Source: Rhodeus uyekii (taxonomy: Eukaryota; Chordata; Actinopteri; Cypriniformes; Acheilognathidae). From it: 64,000 nt of DNA. Below, piece after piece: positions 30,257-42,419 of this stretch (positions within the stretch are counted from its first letter, which is position 1; each line of letters starts with the position of its first letter). Where the stretch lies: the NCBI GenBank assembly GCA_037043235.1, contig JAWRVZ010000555.1, forward strand, positions 1-64,000, in the 5' to 3' direction. The translations under genes were made by a program, and so were the position numbers. The notes below the pieces were generated by a model. The model had not been told where the DNA came from and searched no databases. It saw only the letters and a list, made by a program, of their open reading frames with translations.

Positions 30257-32348
30257 GATGTTGCAACAGAAACTATTAACTCTCTCTTTTCCAACACTTT
30301 AGACACTGTTGCTCCGTTGCGCATAAAGAAGATTAAAGAAAATAGTCCAACACCGTGGTACAACGAGCACACCCGGGCTCTCAAGAGAGCAGCCAGAAAA
30401 ATGGGGCGGAGCTGGAAAAAAAACTAAGCTTGAGGTTTTTCGCATTTCATGGAAAGACAGTTCTATTGCATTCAGAAAGGCCTTAAAATCAGCTAGATCT
30501 GCTTACTTTTCTACCCTCTTAGAAGAAAACAAATACAACCCTAGGTATTTATTTGATACAGTGACTAAACTAACAAGAAATAAAGCCTCAACCCCAGATG
30601 CTTTAAAACAGCACAGCAGTAATGACTTCATGGAATTCTTTACTTGCAAAATTCATAATATTAGAGAGAAAATTATAACCATGCAACCGTCTACTACAAT
30701 ATCACAAAATACAGTAAATTTTAGTGTCCCTGAAGAACAATTCCACTCCTTCATTGCTATTGGGGAGGAAGAATTATCTAAACTCATTAAATCATCAAAA
30801 TCAACAACATGTATGCTAGACCCAATACCAACTAAGCTACTGAAAGAAATGCTTCCAGAAATCATAGATCCTCTTCTTAATATTGTTAATTCATCTTTGT
30901 CACTAGGATACGTACCAAAAACCTTTAAACTAGCCGTAATTAAACCGCTTATTAAAAAAACACATCTTGATCCTACAGAATTAGTTAATTACAGGCCAAT
31001 ATCAAATCTACCTTTTTTGTCAAAAATTCTAGAAAAGACAATATCTTCACAACTATGTTCCTTTCTAGAAAGAAACAGCATCTACGAGGATTTCCAGTCA
31101 GGATTTAGACCATATCATAGTACTGAGACTGCTCTCATTAGAGTTACAAATGATTTGCTCTTATCATCCAATCATGGTTGTATCTCTCTGTTAGTGTTAC
31201 TGGACCTTAGTGCTGCATTTGATACAATCGACCACAAAATCCTTCTAAATAGACTTGAAAACTGTGTTGGCATTAGTGGAGTTGCATTAGACTGGTTCAA
31301 ATCATATTTATCTGACCGTTATCAGTTTGTAGCAGTAAATGAGGAGATGTCATATCGATCACGGGTTCAGTATGGAGTTCCTCAAAGTTCAGTACTAGGA
31401 CCATTGCTTTTCACCCTGTACATGCTTCCTTTGGGTGCAATTATTAGGAAGCATGGCATTAGCTTTCACTGTTACGCTGATGATACTCAGCTCTATATTT
31501 CTTCTCATCCTGATGAAACGTACCAATTCACTAAATTAACAGAATGCATAACTGATAAAAATTGGATGACTAATAACTTTCTACTGCTTAATTCTGAAAA
31601 AACTGAGATTCTAATTATTAAACCAAAAAGTTCTGCACGTAATAATCTAGACTACTGCCTAACACTCGATGGCTGCTCTGTTAAGTCTTCGTCGTCAGTT
31701 AGAAACCTGGGTGTGCTCTTTGATACCAATCTTTCATTTGAAAGCCATGTCTCTAGCATCTGTAAAACGGCATTCTTCCATCTTAAAAATATATCTAAAT
31801 TGCGACATATGCTCTCAAAGACAAATGCGGAAAAGTTAGTTCATGCGTTCATGAGTTCAAGGCTAGATTATTGTAATGCTTTACTAGGTGGTTGCCCTGC
31901 ACGTTTAATAAACAAATTCCAGCTGGTCCAAAATGCAGCAGCTCGAGTTCTTACTAGAACCAGGAAGTATGTGCATATTAGCCCAGTTCTGTCAAACCTG
32001 CACTGGCTTCCTATTAATCACCAAATACATTTTAAAATCTTGTTAATTACTTACAAAGCATTAAATGGTTTAGCTCCACAGTACTTGAGCGATCTCTTAA
32101 CACATTACAGTCCTTCACGTCTATTGCGATCCCAAAATACTGACCAGCTTATAATACCTAGAATATCAAAGTCAACTGCTGGCGGTCGATCCTTTTCCTA
32201 TTTAGCTCCTAAACTCTGGAACAGTCTTCCTATTACAGTTCGGGAAGCAGACACACTCTGTCAGTTTAAATGTAGACTAAAAACACATCTCTTCAACCTG
32301 GCATACACATATCACATTATACATACATTTTTAATCCAAATCATGTAA
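30257..32348 (+). pseudogene. L2 ORF2 RT region, nearly intact
   Basis: A first piece (30257-30427) is shifted from the main frame by an extra A in the A-run near 30416-30422. The main frame from 30561 (first Met; the frame opens earlier) gives 595 codons. It covers the pre-RT linker, NYRPISNLPFLSKILEK, FQSGFRPYHSTETAL, LDLSAAFDTIDH, GVPQSSVLGP, YADDTQLYI and the C-terminal domain. The conserved GVPQGS carries Gly-to-Ser, one Ile codon is deleted after CITD, and the normal stop TAA (32310) is mutated, adding 13 residues. The endonuclease is absent, so the copy is not autonomous. Confidence 0.85.
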
Positions 32349-32869
32349 AATTATTGTTAGGCTGCATAATTTAGATAAGCCGGAACCAGGAACATTCCCA
32401 TAACACCTGATGTACTTGATACATCAGAAGAAGAATGGCATCTACGCTGATATTGGTCTCTGTTTATTCCGAGGTTACCGTGGTCAGCCGGATCCGGGCC
32501 GTATCCAGATCAGATGAAGGACCTGCACCTGGACACGAGCACAGCACTGCCCTGGGGTGTCTGCGGAGACCGTGACTCTACTAAACCCTCCCCTGTGTAG
32601 ATCATGAACCCATCTCCAATCGGACCAAATTAGACATAATATTAGACTTGAATTATCAATATAATAATCAATCAATCAAATCAATAAATCAAATCAAAAC
32701 TTAACACTTAATATTCATCGATTGTATTAATACGCCTGCTCTTTTAAGGCTGCCATTCAGCCAAACAAACTTTGTTTATAATGTTTTCCTGTGACCACTG
32801 TAAAGCTGCTTTGGAACAATCTGTATTGTAGAAAGCGCTATATAAGTAAAGGTGACTTGACTTGACTTA
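30257..32869 (+). mobile_element. L2-type LINE, copy 3, longest copy
   Basis: Begins in the linker before RT and continues to the 3' tail, which abuts the slain1 splice donor at 32870. The 3' UTR hairpin is at 32408-32426, and the terminus reads CGCTATATAAGTAAAGG with CTTGA repeats. Part of the 3' UTR (about 32650-32700) is changed to AATCAATC-type repeats compared with copies 1 and 2, a form shared with copy 4. Confidence 0.87.
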
Positions 32870-32870
32870 C

Positions 32871-33150
32871 CTGCGTACAGGCTGGGCAAGTTTACTGCGT
32901 GTGGCCGCACTGGTCCCGACGAAGGAAGCCGGGCGAGGCAGAGCGCTGCGACTGGAGCAGGGGGTGCTGGGTTTGCTGGGGAGGGGGATGCTGCTGCTGG
33001 ACAGACAGGTGAGGCTGACAGAGGAAGGCATTGCAGTAGAATTCTGTACCGTAGGACTCACGTACGCCGTGGCTTTCAGAGGTGGTCGTGATGTTACAGA
33101 GAAGTTGCCCACGCTCTGAACCCGTTGCTGTAATTGCCCAGGAGGGGGAA
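32871..33150 (-). CDS. slain1: slain1 penultimate coding exon
   Basis: 280 nt. Acceptor AATTTCAG at 33151-33158, donor CAG|GTAAGT at 32871/32870. Encodes PPGQLQQRVQSVGNFSVTSRPPLKATAYVSPTVQ, a Ser-rich linker, then RSALPRP and SKLAQPVR, all SLAIN1 blocks. The basic Ser/Pro-rich region lies in the microtubule- and EB-binding C-terminal half of the protein. The donor lies directly against the 3' tail of an antisense L2 LINE. Confidence 0.93.
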
Positions 33151-33242
33151 CTGAAATTCAACAGAGCAACATTTGACAGAGTGTGATATTATCCCCTAAA
33201 AGATAATTATCATAATATCGGATAGGATGAGGTTAGTCTTAC

Positions 33243-33422
33243 GTGCAGACTGTATTTTGCTCAGAACATTGTGGGAGTCAAAACTCTGACTGTTTCGGAG
33301 TAACGACAAAGAAGAGGATGATGTAGCGATGTGACCAGTCGGAGAGGAAACATTAGGAACGTATATGGCACTTGGAATGCTGGGGGCTCGGATTAGGTTT
33401 GGCATGCTTCTCCGTAATTTGT
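33243..33422 (-). CDS. slain1: slain1 coding exon
   Basis: 180 nt. Acceptor CTTTCAG at 33423-33429, donor CAC|GTAAGA. Encodes DKLRRSMPNLIRAPS, a fish-variable Ser-rich stretch, and RNSQSFDS..LSKIQSA, matching the SLAIN1 order. The 92-nt intron to the next exon is short for this gene. Confidence 0.93.
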
Positions 33423-33429
33423 CTGAAAG

Positions 33430-34200
33430 AAGAAACACATCACATGACGAAACATGCAATCTAGTACAAACAGTGCAATAGTCTACACAAGTATAATCTA
33501 TCAACCAGTGGCCCGAGACCAACTAGGAACCCCAGCAAGCCTTCAATGTGGCCTCAGGATGACTTAAAATGATTTAAATGAAGATGATGATTATTGCTGT
33601 TGTTTGATTGTATTATCACTTATCAGTCAATTTGTTCCTGTGGAGTTTATAACTCCGTGAGGAACATCTCGTGATCTCAATGTATTATGTTGATTTTGGA
33701 CTGATTTTAATCGTGAGAATCTGCCGTAAATCATGATGTGCCACGATCGGAGCATGCTTCATGACGTTACGAGCGAAAACATGACATAAATGAGACACCC
33801 GTGTATTATTTACACATGGGTCTTGCAGGTTTCAAGTAAAGAAGTTCACTCAAGTTTAGTCAAAGGCCAAAACAATTGTGCCTCTTGTAATCTACTCCAT
33901 GAGACCTTTCACATAACAGATGACACATGAACTGTATGGTGTTTTGGACATATTACAGTACATAGTACAAAAAAGTATTATGAATTATGAAAACTTTTTT
34001 TTTTCAGCAAATAACTCAAATTGGTTACATGCATTGTAAAGTTCAGACTCTAAGTTTATACTTTTATAATATAATTAATGTTGTTTTTATTGAAGAACAT
34101 TCAGTTTTTGAACATTTTGCAATCACAAAATTATTTGTGGTTAAGTAATTTACCTGTCGACACTCCCAGTTTCATAATTGTTATAGCTTAATGATATATT
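33430..34200. other. slain1 intron, unassigned
   Basis: No coding exon or recognisable mobile element seen. Confidence 0.4.
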
Positions 34201-34640
34201 ATATTGCGGGATTGAAAACTGTGTGTGGCGGTGGGTTGCAGAGAGCGCACAACAAAACAAAGGAGTATTCACAATAAACAGACTTTATTTTATAAAAGAT
34301 TTAAGAAAAAAAAAAGAGTATGACCCAATCACATAAAGGCGATACCGGTCAACAAAACTAAATAAACAGAGGATGTAAATACACAGGGATAATTAGTCAG
34401 AAACACGTGCATAACTTAATCAAAAAGCACAGAGACAAACTTGCAAAGGGAACACAGGGAAACAGAGACAGAACACAGAAACCATAACCAGAACACACAC
34501 ACACACGTTACAGTTGGACAGTGGAGAATCGTGGAGTCAAGAAACTTGAGAACCACAACCTTAAAATTATTTAAAATGAGCTAGAACAGCTAAAAACAAA
34601 GCATTTTTTTTTATTCATTTCCAAGGTTTCTGCGGTATGG
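34201..34640 (-). other. LTR-like fragment, minus strand
   Basis: On the minus strand it shows an AATAAAGTC-type signal near 34280 and pyrimidine-rich sequence with TGTTCCC blocks as in the Gypsy LTRs. The ends are not resolved. Confidence 0.35.
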
Positions 34641-34812
34641 TGTCACGAACTGGTTGTATAGTATACATGATGAAGATGATGAAAGTCAAAAGCCTTTAAT
34701 TAATAATCCACACAGAGTAACAAAGATGAAGGTGGACAAAACAACAACTGTTAACATTGATGAGACTAGACAACTAACTTACGAGCCACTTTAGCGGTTT
34801 GAATGTCATATA

Positions 34813-35722
34813 CAGTAGTACCTCGGTTTACGAGCGACTTGGTATACGAGCAAACCGGTTTACGAGCATGGAGGGTCGAATCGGTGAACGAGCATTGTAT
34901 CGTGTACGAGCAAATTTTTCTCTCACCCACTCGCATTTTTGTCCTAACGCTCAGCATCGTCGTGGGCATTTTTACTGGAAATATCCTAATGACAGCCTCT
35001 CATAACACAGTCACGCAGTTCCAACCCCTTTATCACCCCTTAAATCATTCATTCTCTCAGCCTCCCTCTGTTTGGCTGCATCATTCACCACAGTGATACT
35101 TTTAGAAGTGATAACATGAATTAATTGTGATCGCTAATGTTCACGTAGTGAAATATATATGTGGTTCATGAATTCATTTGTCATGAATTTCATTCAATTG
35201 TCTCCTAGTTCTGCCTGTCTGTGTGAGTGGGACACCTGATTGTCATATCATCTGCCTCACTTCTCTCCACTCCGGAGCTCGCGGTGGTCGCGCGCGCGTC
35301 TCCCGTTCCACGACTTTCACTCTGGATTATCACTTTGTTTGTTTTCTGCACTATTATAATAAATTCACTCATTTGCACTTGAATCCAAGTTTTGTGTTTT
35401 CCTCCTCCCTCCTCTGTCTCTCATCTCCTTCATGCCAGCAGACGCTGCTCAAAGTGAGTTACAGTAGATTGTCAAGTATTTTTAGAGTTTAATTGTCAAT
35501 TACTAATTAGTATTTATATGAGATCTTAATGTTTATAATTTTAACTGTAATTAATAGGGTAAAACAAAAACAAAATATTTAAAATGGGCATTTATGGTCG
35601 TGTGGAACGAATTAATTGATTTTTAATGCATTCTTATGGGGGAAATTGTTTTGGTGTACGAGCATTTTGGTTTACGAGCTCGCTCTTGGAACGAATTAAA
35701 CTCGTAAACCGAGGTATTACTG
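34813..35722. mobile_element. Tigger/pogo-like DNA transposon, non-autonomous
   Basis: 910 bp with terminal inverted repeats CAGTAGTACCTCGGTTTACG and its complement at the right end, flanked by TA on both sides (34811-34812, 35723-35724), as for pogo/Tigger and mariner elements. Sub-terminal copies of the TTTACGAGC motif follow (34857-34867 and 35671-35681). No transposase frame is present; the middle (about 34940-35630) is unrelated sequence with an LTR-like look. Confidence 0.78.
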
Positions 35723-35724
35723 TA

Positions 35725-36849
35725 TTGCTTTTCAACTGTAGTCTTTTAAAGAGGCATCTGAAATAATAAACTAACTGCAATGTAGTGGTCACATTATTTT
35801 TTGATACATATGAATACTGAAATGTCTGAAATGCTTCCAATACTCATTTCCCGCAGAATACATACACAATATCAGCTGCGTTTTCTCGCTCTCGCCTCCC
35901 CTCACTCACTAGTTTCATTTGCTCCAGATAAATATTTTGCGTGTTTCAGGGCTTGAATTTAGGCGTTGGATTGCACATCATTTTACACATTCGCAAACAC
36001 CCAAAGTGTGCGCACATACAGTCGTCTCTCAGAACGAAATTGAGTTATTTGTCACTTCTTATTGCGCTTAGTCAAATACACTCAAAATAATGTCAAAACG
36101 CCGGTCTTGGCAAGTATTCGCCTAAACACAGTCAGCTGAGAAAGAAAATGCATGTGCAACAGTATAATGGAACTATCCACAGTTAATGTCAATCCCTAGA
36201 CAAACGAAGGTAATTAATCACAAACAGCTGAATAGCATGATTAATCAGCCAGTAACCATAGTAACTAATAATGAAACTGACAGGCAGGGAGATAGAAAAG
36301 AGAAAACTCTGGCCTGGAAAATTCATGGAAATGTCTATAATGAATATGAAATGTTTTAATTATGTCAGATTCAAAATTTTATGAGGCAGAAATTGATATT
36401 TGTGATTTTTTATTTATTTAAACCCTTTATCATGGCAGCTGGAAACATCAATTTACTGGTCATAAAAAGTATAAGATAAATTCAGTTCACCTGTAATTCC
36501 TTATCTATTATTTTTATTTTAATTAATTTAATATATTGCTACAAGTTTCTGTAAATAATTTTTAGCGGCTTTTATCAGAAAAAAATATCTTTGCTTAGAT
36601 AAGGATCTTTGAATATTGTCTCAGAGTCAAAACTGTTGAGAACCATAGGTCAACAGTTGACCATAGTCTGCTTTTTCAGTGATATATTATTGCACAGCTA
36701 CTTACTGAACAAATAAATAAAGGGACATTAATTATTGCCCTATATTGACATTGACAAGCTGGCCAATAAATGATCTATTCTAACTCACATTTAGTGCAAA
36801 ACAGAAAAAGTGTGGGTGATAAAAGCATCCCTGGTATGTTGCCATATAG
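35725..36849. other. slain1 intron, unassigned
   Basis: AT-rich sequence. I see no exon, tRNA or clear repeat. Confidence 0.4.
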
Positions 36850-37042
36850 CAGTGGTGACCAATGCTGTTCCTGGAGATCTACTTCCCTGATGAGTTCAGA
36901 TCCAACCCTGATCAAACACACCTGTCTGCACTTATCAAGATCTCCTGAAGACCTTATTTACCTGATTCAGTTGTGTTTGATTAGGGTTGGAGCTGAATTT
37001 TGCAGGAAGGTAGATCTCCAGAAACAGGATTGGGCACCCCTG
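36850..37042. mobile_element. Palindromic hAT-like MITE
   Basis: 193 bp. The two halves are inverted copies (CTGTTCCTGGAGATCTAC and its complement GTAGATCTCCAG), and the termini are CAGTGGTG and CACCCCTG. The family is abundant in fish and can fold into a long hairpin. Assignment to hAT is from recalled terminal sequence; no clear 8-bp target duplication was seen. Confidence 0.65.
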
Positions 37043-37084
37043 GTAAATAAAATCCTGTGTATATTGACATGCTAATCTATTCCA

Positions 37085-38565
37085 ACTCCCTGGAAGAACG
37101 TTTCCTACGTCAGAACAGTCCTAAAATGTCTCATCGATAATCAATTATATACGAAGGCAGAAAAGAGCGAGTTTCACCAGTCATCCATTGCATTCCTGGG
37201 ATACATCATCAGTTCAGAGGGAGTAGCTGTGGACAATACATCAACAAACATTTGATGCATCAGTTCTGTGGCAGCACCTGTTACTTCCATGCTTCAAGGG
37301 GGAAACCAGACTCAGGTACTTCTTAGCGGCCACCTAGGCCAAAATCCAAAATCAACGGTTCACTTGATGGTTCAACTCAATGGTTCAATTTCAATTCAAA
37401 ATGATGTACTACCCAGTCACCAAGAATACCAAGGTATTAAGCTCTTTCCCAACAATACGAGCACACACTCAACTAATCCCATTCTCCCTCCTGCGATCAT
37501 TCTCACCCCAGTTCAATGGGATACTATGGCAGACATTAGACTCAAATGTCCATTGGGAAAGACTTGCGTACCATCTATGCTTTGGCTGAGCGTCTTACAC
37601 TCATTTTTCACTCATCTCTGGACATCCCGATATCACTGCCAGGCTATGACTGCTTCAGAATCGACTCTGGCGGGATTCCAGGAATGCTGACACAACCATG
37701 GTCGTAAACTGTGTAACTTTGCTGCATCTTGGCCAGGGCTCCCTTGAAAAAGAGGTTTTTAATCTCAATGGGACTCTCCTGGTTAAATAAATAAAAATAA
37801 AAAACAACTGTAGACAACCCATTGCAGGGCTCGTACACCCTCTCACTACTCCTCAATGACCATTGATGGTCACACATTTCCATCAACTTGGTCACAGACC
37901 AGCCACTTCTCAAGGTGACAACCATATTGATTGTAATCAACAGATTTTTACAGAAACTCCCCACAGCACTGGAAACAATGGTCTTGAGTCAACGCTGAGG
38001 ACATCCTTGACCAAGCACTGAGCATGGATTGTCATCAGGACCCTCCCGATTGACCTGCTCTGAGATGACGAGTTACACACTGGAATCCTGCACCACTGTG
38101 TGTCCGGAGCCACTTGCAGGGAGGATGGATTGGCTACAAATGCAGACTCTGAGCCTCTTCCTGAAGACCACCAGAGGGATCCCTCTCCCAAATACTGACT
38201 TGCCTTTCTCACAACATTTCCTATAATTATCCTCCCGACCTGGCCTGATTACCCAGCACTTGTAGCCTATCTAAGAGAGTATTTAAGCACTGAACAGACA
38301 ATGTTCCATGTAAATCCTTGATCTTGCCACAGCTGACAATTGTGAGAGGTTCTTTGTATTCTGGTTTGTGTGATCATGGAATGTTTATCCTGTTTTGCAG
38401 CCTGTCCATTTACCTTGCTTCATCGGCCCGGATTACTGTTGTTTGCTGCCTGTCCTGACTATTGTTATTGTTCTGCTACACCGTTACTGATGCTGCCTGT
38501 GTGACTACTCTGTTTAATCAAATAAAGTTGCAAATGGATCCTCACTTGGACGGTTCTGAGCTGCC
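37085..38565 (+). pseudogene. Decayed Gypsy retrotransposon (pol and 3' LTR remnants)
   Basis: 37150-37225 translates to an RT thumb block like FHQSSIAFLGYIISSEGVAVD. 37410-37540 holds scattered RNase H-to-integrase linker sequence, and 37600-37720 has the HPDITARL / LLQNRLW block of the integrase zinc-binding region. Stops and shifts are frequent. A short unrelated insert with TCAATGGGACTCTCCTGG lies at 37735-37800. The region 38220-38540 has a TATTTAAG at 38279 and AATAAAG at 38521, as in a 3' LTR. Confidence 0.55.
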
Positions 38566-38730
38566 ATTACAAAAGAAAAGGAAGGATTATACTAAACATT
38601 AAGGACAATGAAACTAAAACTGAACAATGAAACTTTAATATTTCTTTAATAGCATGAAATCTTGCCTAGAATTGAGTTCTTATTTATTGAGTGCCTAGTG
38701 TTACCAGTATGTGTTTCACTCTACACTGAC

Positions 38731-39063
38731 CTGTGTTGGCTCTGTAACTCTGGGGCTCTGCTGTACTGGAGCTGTGGTTGGGCATGTGGAGCTGCTGGTA
38801 GGACAGGCTGTTGAGGTACTGAGGTGTGGAGGGGCTGCGCCGGCAGTCTTTCATGCTGGAGAGGTTCTGTGAGTGGGACGCGCTACGCTGCATGGAGGCC
38901 GTACGGAAGAGTCGTGGCTGTGGAGTGGACATCTGATCATACTCTTCCTCTTCCTCCAGCTCAGCCTCACTCCTCATGCTTCTGCGTGCACCTGTGTGTA
39001 ACGAAAAACTGGCACTGCGGCGCGTGGCCGTGGCAGAGGTGGTCGCGTACTCCTGGCGTAGAC
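38731..39063 (-). CDS. slain1: slain1 coding exon (Ser/Glu-rich)
   Basis: 333 nt, the largest in the window. Acceptor GTTTAG at 39064-39069, donor ACAG|GTCAGT. Two bases complete the Ser of QEES; the exon then encodes LRQEYATTSA, an acidic EEEEEYDQ stretch, PQPRLFR, SHSQNLSSMKDCRRSPSTPQYL and a Gln/Ser/Tyr-rich end. These match SLAIN1. A second AG (about 38993) inside the exon could act as an alternative acceptor in the same frame. Confidence 0.93.
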
Positions 39064-39295
39064 CTAAACACAAACATACGTCAATATGTTTACATGAAGC
39101 ATCTTGACTACGAAGTACTTTTTTCTGGTTCCAAGCCACACTTTTAGAATTTTATCTTAATCAGTGCATACTCGTTCCATGGACAAATATAGATTTGGAC
39201 TAACATACGGAAATACTGACAATAGTATTTGTTTAATGTTGTGGATTCAAGACTTTTGAATAATATCCTCTCATTATATGATGTATTAGACATAC

Positions 39296-39445
39296 TCTCC
39301 TCTTGCAGTCGTGCCATGACCTCCACATCAGTCATGTCCTGAATCTTATAGCTCATGGATATGGAGTCCTCCTCCAGCTCAGAGACACTGATCTCACTGT
39401 CTATGGAAGACTGAGGACTAAGAGGCCGTTGCCGATGACTATTAC
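39296..39445 (-). CDS. slain1: slain1 coding exon with core motif
   Basis: 150 nt. Acceptor TTTTCAG at 39446-39452, donor GAGA|GTATGT. Encodes RPLSPQSSIDSEISVSELEEDSISMSYKIQDMTDVEVMARLQEE, the most conserved part of SLAIN proteins, and is phase 1 on both sides, so it can be skipped without shifting frame. Confidence 0.95.
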
Positions 39446-39484
39446 CTGAAAAGGAGAAATGGAAAATTAAATCAAAAACATATA

Positions 39485-40455
39485 CACTACTGTTCAAAAG
39501 TTTGTTGTCAGTAAGATTTGAAAGAAAGTAATACTTTTATTCAGCAAATGCATTAAATGATCAAAAGTGACAGTAAATACTTTAATAATTACACAAAAAT
39601 AATTTGTTTTCAATAAATCCTGTTCTTTTGAACCTTGTGACAGAAATCTGAGAACTTCAATACCCAAAATGCAATGTGCTAAATGGGAAGAGTTCCTGTG
39701 ACATGGAAGGAAGTAGAGTGAAGTGGTGAGTTGATTAAAACGACAGGAACACACAGTGTGTGTGGTGTGTGGAGTGTTTGGCAGGAAGTGTGAGACAAAG
39801 AGTGAAAGCAAACTGGATGGACAGACACAGAGAAAAACAACAAAGTGAGCAGTTGGAGGAATAATCAGACAAATAGTTATTTGGCAACGTTAGCGCTGTG
39901 TAGGCGGCACTACCGGAACTCATTCTCGTTCATCAGCTGTGTTATGCATCCGCTACGAGCTAATCTCCACTACACCACTGCCAATAGGAAGAACTTCACT
40001 GCAGATTACTGTGATTACTTTACATATTACTTTATTTTATGTTGATGCGAGCTTTAACTAACGCCAAAGAGATAAAGGCTAAATAAAACATTTATTTTTA
40101 TCGGTTGTAGTTCTGTGCACATATCTGTAGTCTGTACGGGAAACCTACACTGTAACCTACACTACGGTCACAACCTTTGATTCTTCAAAGAAATTTATCA
40201 TGGTTTCCACAAGAATATTAAGAAGCACAACCGTTCTCTACATTGATAATGATAATACATGTTTCTTGAGCTCCAAATCAGCCTATTAGAATGATTTCTG
40301 AAGGATCATGTGACACAGGAATAAATAATATTTTAAAAATATATTAAAATAGATAACAGCTATTTTGAATTGTAATAATAATTCACAATATAACTGTTTT
40401 ACTCTGTTTTTCAAATAAACGCAGCCTTGGTGAGCATAACAAGCGTTAAAAATAC
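39485..40455 (+). mobile_element. Non-autonomous DNA transposon, interrupted
   Basis: Starts CACTACTGTTCAAAAGTTTG, a cyprinid repeat start I recognise. The left part is 39485-39640 and the right part about 40185-40455 (TTTCTGAAGGATCATGTGACAC, then GCAGCCTTGGTGAGCATAA). The 545 bp between them is an unrelated insertion. The right terminal inverted repeat is missing. The start CACTA suggests an EnSpm-like family, unproven. Confidence 0.6.
39641..40184. other. Unidentified insert in the transposon
   Basis: No coding potential seen. Contains GT-rich sequence at 39750-39770. Origin unknown. Confidence 0.3.
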
Positions 40456-41298
40456 TGTACACACACAAGACTCCAAATGCAGCATTGGAGAAGTGTTGTG
40501 AATGATTAGTGAGCATGATGGGTTGTCTTGTGCATGCTTACTGTGCATAGCCGTGTGATAGAGGAATGTGGGAGTTCTTTCGGTTAGGCTTAAGCAGTTC
40601 CTCCCCACGAAAGACTTCTGATGGTTTGGTGAAGGTGGATCTGGGTCAGAAGAGAAATAATAAGATCATTCAGAATATTGTAGTGTTATAGTCAAGACCA
40701 CCTTGAGACCAAGACAAGGCCAAGACCACGTCAAGACCAAGCTCAGACCAGCACTTCTCAAAATTCTCTAAAAGATCCATATCTACTGTTTGAGAAATGT
40801 CTCATATTTAATCAATAAATACAATTAGAATAATAAGACACTACATGAAGCAATAACCAATCAAATCACTAACAATAAAATTCATCTTTGTGTTGAAGAG
40901 GTGGCATAGAAGCTGCATCTGAATTGGTACAATTACACCTGCATAAATAATGCTGAGTAGGTGGCCGTCACAATTTTGTGGAGGGATGAGGAAAGCACAG
41001 AGGTGAGAAATGAACTGAAATGGCTTTTAACAAAACACTGGGTCCGCTGAAGAAGCGCAGAGGGCTGGTGGTGCTGGAGCTGGCTGGACGATAGATGTGA
41101 GGTGAGCTGGGGCGCCCCACCCCTCACCTGATTGGGCTGGACGACGGTACAAAGTGGGCGAGCTCGTTGTCCAGTCCCAACCAGAAGCTGTTATTGAGGG
41201 CAGCGTCCCTCCCTGGCCTGGTTGGCCAGCCCAAGAAACTCCTCAACATACTTCTCCAGCGGGCATCCCCCTGGCTCTGTCCATTGCCTGTCCCTGTC
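40456..41298. other. slain1 intron, mostly unassigned
   Basis: Includes a short purine-rich run of AAGACCA-type repeats at 40695-40750. The part at 40965-41290 is G+C-richer and may be an LTR-retrotransposon fragment, but I could not place it. Confidence 0.3.
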
Positions 41299-42417
41299 CT
41301 TTGATAACAATCTTTCATTTGAAAGCCACGTATCTAGCATCTGTAAAACGGCATTCTTCCATCTTAAAAATATATCTAAATTGCGACATATGCTCTCAAA
41401 GACAAATGCGGAAAAGTTAGTTCATGTGTTCATGAGTTCAAGGCTAGATTATTGTAATGCTTTACTAGGTGGTTGCCCTGCACGCTTAATAAACAAATTA
41501 AACCAGGAAGTATGAGCATATTAGCCCAGTTCTGTCAAACCTGCACTGGCTTCCTATTAAACACCGAATACATTTTAAAATCTTGCTAATGACTTACAAA
41601 GCATTAAATGGTTTAGCTCCACAGTAGTTGAGCGATCTCTTAACACATTATAGTCCTTCACGTCTATTGCAATCCCAAAATACTGACCAGCTTATAATAC
41701 CTAGAATATCAAAGTCAACTGCTGGCGGTCGATCCTTTTCCTATTTAGCTCCTAAACTCTGGAACAGTCTTCCTATTACAGTTCGGGAAGCAGACCCACT
41801 CTGTCAGTTTAAATGTAGACTAAAAACACATCTTTTCAACCTGGCATACACATAACACATTATACATACATTTTTAATCCAAATATTGTAAAATTATTGT
41901 TAGGCTGCATAATTTAGGTCAGCCGGAACCGGGAACATTCTCATAACATCTGATGTACTCGATACATCAGAAGAAGAATGGCATCTACGCTGATATTGGT
42001 CTCTGTTTATTCCGAGGTTACCGTGGGCAGCCGGATCCGGGCCGTATCCAGATCAGATGAAGGACCTGGACACGAGCACAGCACTACCCTGAAGTGTCTG
42101 CAGAGACCGTGACTCTACTAAACCCTCCCCTGTGACGATCATGAACCCATCTCCAATTGGACCAAATTAGACATAATATTAGACTTGAATTATCAATATA
42201 ATAATCAAACTATCAATCAATCAAATCAATCAATAATCAAAACTTTATACACTTTAAACACTTTATATTCATCAATTGTATTAATTCACCTGCTCTTTTA
42301 AGGCTGCCGTTCAGCCAAACAAACTTTGTTTATAATGTTTTCCTGTGACCACTGTAAAGCTGCTTTGAAACAATCTGTATTGTAGAAAGCGCTATATAAA
42401 TAAAGGTGACTTGACTT
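41299..42417 (+). mobile_element. L2-type LINE, copy 4, short
   Basis: 5'-truncated in the RT thumb. The frame at 41299-41515 is broken by a deletion of about 40 bp at 41500 and resumes to 41855 (FNLAYT end). The 3' UTR has the conserved hairpin at 41951-41969 and ends GCGCTATATAAATAAAGG with a CTTGA tail at 42408-42419. Confidence 0.83.
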
Positions 42418-42419
42418 GA

